This document shows, in pieces, positions 6,078 to 6,517 of a stretch of DNA of 6,517 nt. The notes below the pieces were generated by a model. The model was not told the DNA's origin and did not search any database. It saw nothing but the letters and a program-made list of their open reading frames with translations. The first letter of the stretch is position 1. Each line of letters begins with the position of its first letter. The stretch is from assembly GCA_030705695.1 (NCBI GenBank), contig JAUZPX010000100.1, positions 1 through 6,517 of the forward strand, written 5' to 3'. The position numbers were made by a program, and so were the translations under genes. This DNA comes from Bacillota bacterium. GTDB taxonomy: Bacteria > Bacillota > Clostridia > Oscillospirales > Acutalibacteraceae.

Positions 6078-6517
6078 ATGGCAACACAAAATCCTTATGA
6101 TTTACCTTTGGAAGAGTTTATTTTGCTTCCCAATACGATTGATCTTATAGTCGAATATAATCAAGCCGTTGAAACTTTGTTAAAACAAAGACCATATATA
6201 CGATTGGGTAAAGTAGTTCATGATTATGCAATACTTTATATTCTGCAGGAAGATTTGCAAAAACTCTTAGATGAAATAGGAACAAACGAAATAAAGCTGT
6301 TTCCTTTTGTGATGGGGCTATTGGGTGCACAGGATTTAGAAGCAGCAGGTATTACTAAAGTTCAGAATCAACCTTATCTTGACTTAAAAGGCTCAGGTGT
6401 AATAATTGGATTTGTTGATACAGGAATTGATTACACAAACAAAGCTTTTATTTATGAAGACGGAACAAGTAAAATTAAGTATTTATGGGATCAGACAATA
6501 AACGGGAAACCGCCTGA
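6078..6517 (+). CDS. Subtilisin-like S8 serine peptidase, N-terminal part (array copy 5)
   Basis: The first 146 full codons of a fifth paralog; the gene runs off the end of the window. It begins MATQNPYDLPLEEF (Thr3 where the other visible starts have Asp) and covers the whole prodomain-like region plus the catalytic Asp114 motif (GFVDTGIDYTNKAF). The His, Asn and Ser motifs lie outside the window, so activity cannot be judged. It is much closer to copy 3 than to the adjacent copy 4: the last 119 bases (6399-6517) are identical to 2814-2932, and the first part of the gene is nearly identical as well. There is no stop or frameshift in the visible part. It is likely the third gene of a transcript starting before 2493. 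Confidence 0.93.
   Translation, partial: MATQNPYDLPLEEFILLPNTIDLIVEYNQAVETLLKQRPYIRLGKVVHDYAILYILQEDLQKLLDEIGTNEIKLFPFVMGLLGAQDLEAAGITKVQNQPYLDLKGSGVIIGFVDTGIDYTNKAFIYEDGTSKIKYLWDQTINGKPP

Larger units (their letters stand above)
1..6517 (+). repeat. Tandem array of at least five paralogous S8 protease genes
   Basis: Five consecutive same-strand members of one protease family fill the window, with gene-to-gene spacing of 1968, 1804 and 1781 bp between successive start codons. Both window ends cut through members, so the array extends further on each side. Long stretches of exact nucleotide identity are shared between non-adjacent copies, as expected of a family evolving by tandem duplication and gene conversion. 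There is no transposase, integrase or terminal inverted repeat to suggest that the unit moves by itself. Confidence 0.95.

Noticed and set aside
1..6517. CRISPR array, tRNA/rRNA genes, insertion sequences, att sites or toxin-antitoxin pairs
   Set aside because: I looked for short regularly spaced repeats, RNA gene landmarks, transposase motifs and terminal inverted repeats and saw none. The only large repeats are the protease genes and the terminator block.

Overview
The window is a tandem array of paralogous subtilisin-like (S8) serine protease genes, all on the + strand. There are three complete 574-residue genes (525-2249, 2493-4217, 4297-6021), the 3' end of a fourth (1-260) and the 5' end of a fifth (6078-6517). 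No other kind of gene is visible. The low GC content, the strong GGGAGG-type ribosome binding sites and the protease type all point to a low-GC Firmicute, most likely an anaerobic spore-forming Clostridia member. The genus cannot be told from this window.

Each complete protein has the same plan. A roughly 95-residue N-terminal prodomain-like region comes first, without a signal peptide. The subtilase core follows, with its Asp (DTGIDY), His (GHGT) and oxyanion Asn (AAGNE) motifs. A beta-rich segment of about 110 residues is inserted next, and the Ser motif (GTS) lies near the C-terminus. This is the layout of the clostridial Csp germination proteases (CspB type, with an inserted jelly-roll domain). 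The family assignment is firm. A role in spore germination is only an inference, because no SleC, Ger or other spore gene is in the window. The complete copies all keep an intact catalytic triad, so none is a pseudoprotease.

The array falls into two sub-blocks. The first two copies (1-260 and 525-2249) share diagnostic C-terminal residues. Each is followed by a long AT-rich spacer (264 and 243 bp) holding a near-identical intrinsic terminator and a conserved promoter-like block. The later copies (2493-4217, 4297-6021, 6078-6517) are separated by short spacers (79 and 56 bp) without a terminator and probably form one transcript.

The paralogs are mosaic. The gene at 4297 carries a tract around its catalytic His that is identical to the 525 gene rather than to its neighbour. 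The gene at 6078 matches the 2493 gene better than the adjacent 4297 gene. This suggests repeated duplication and gene conversion, with divergence concentrated in the prodomain and a few core segments.
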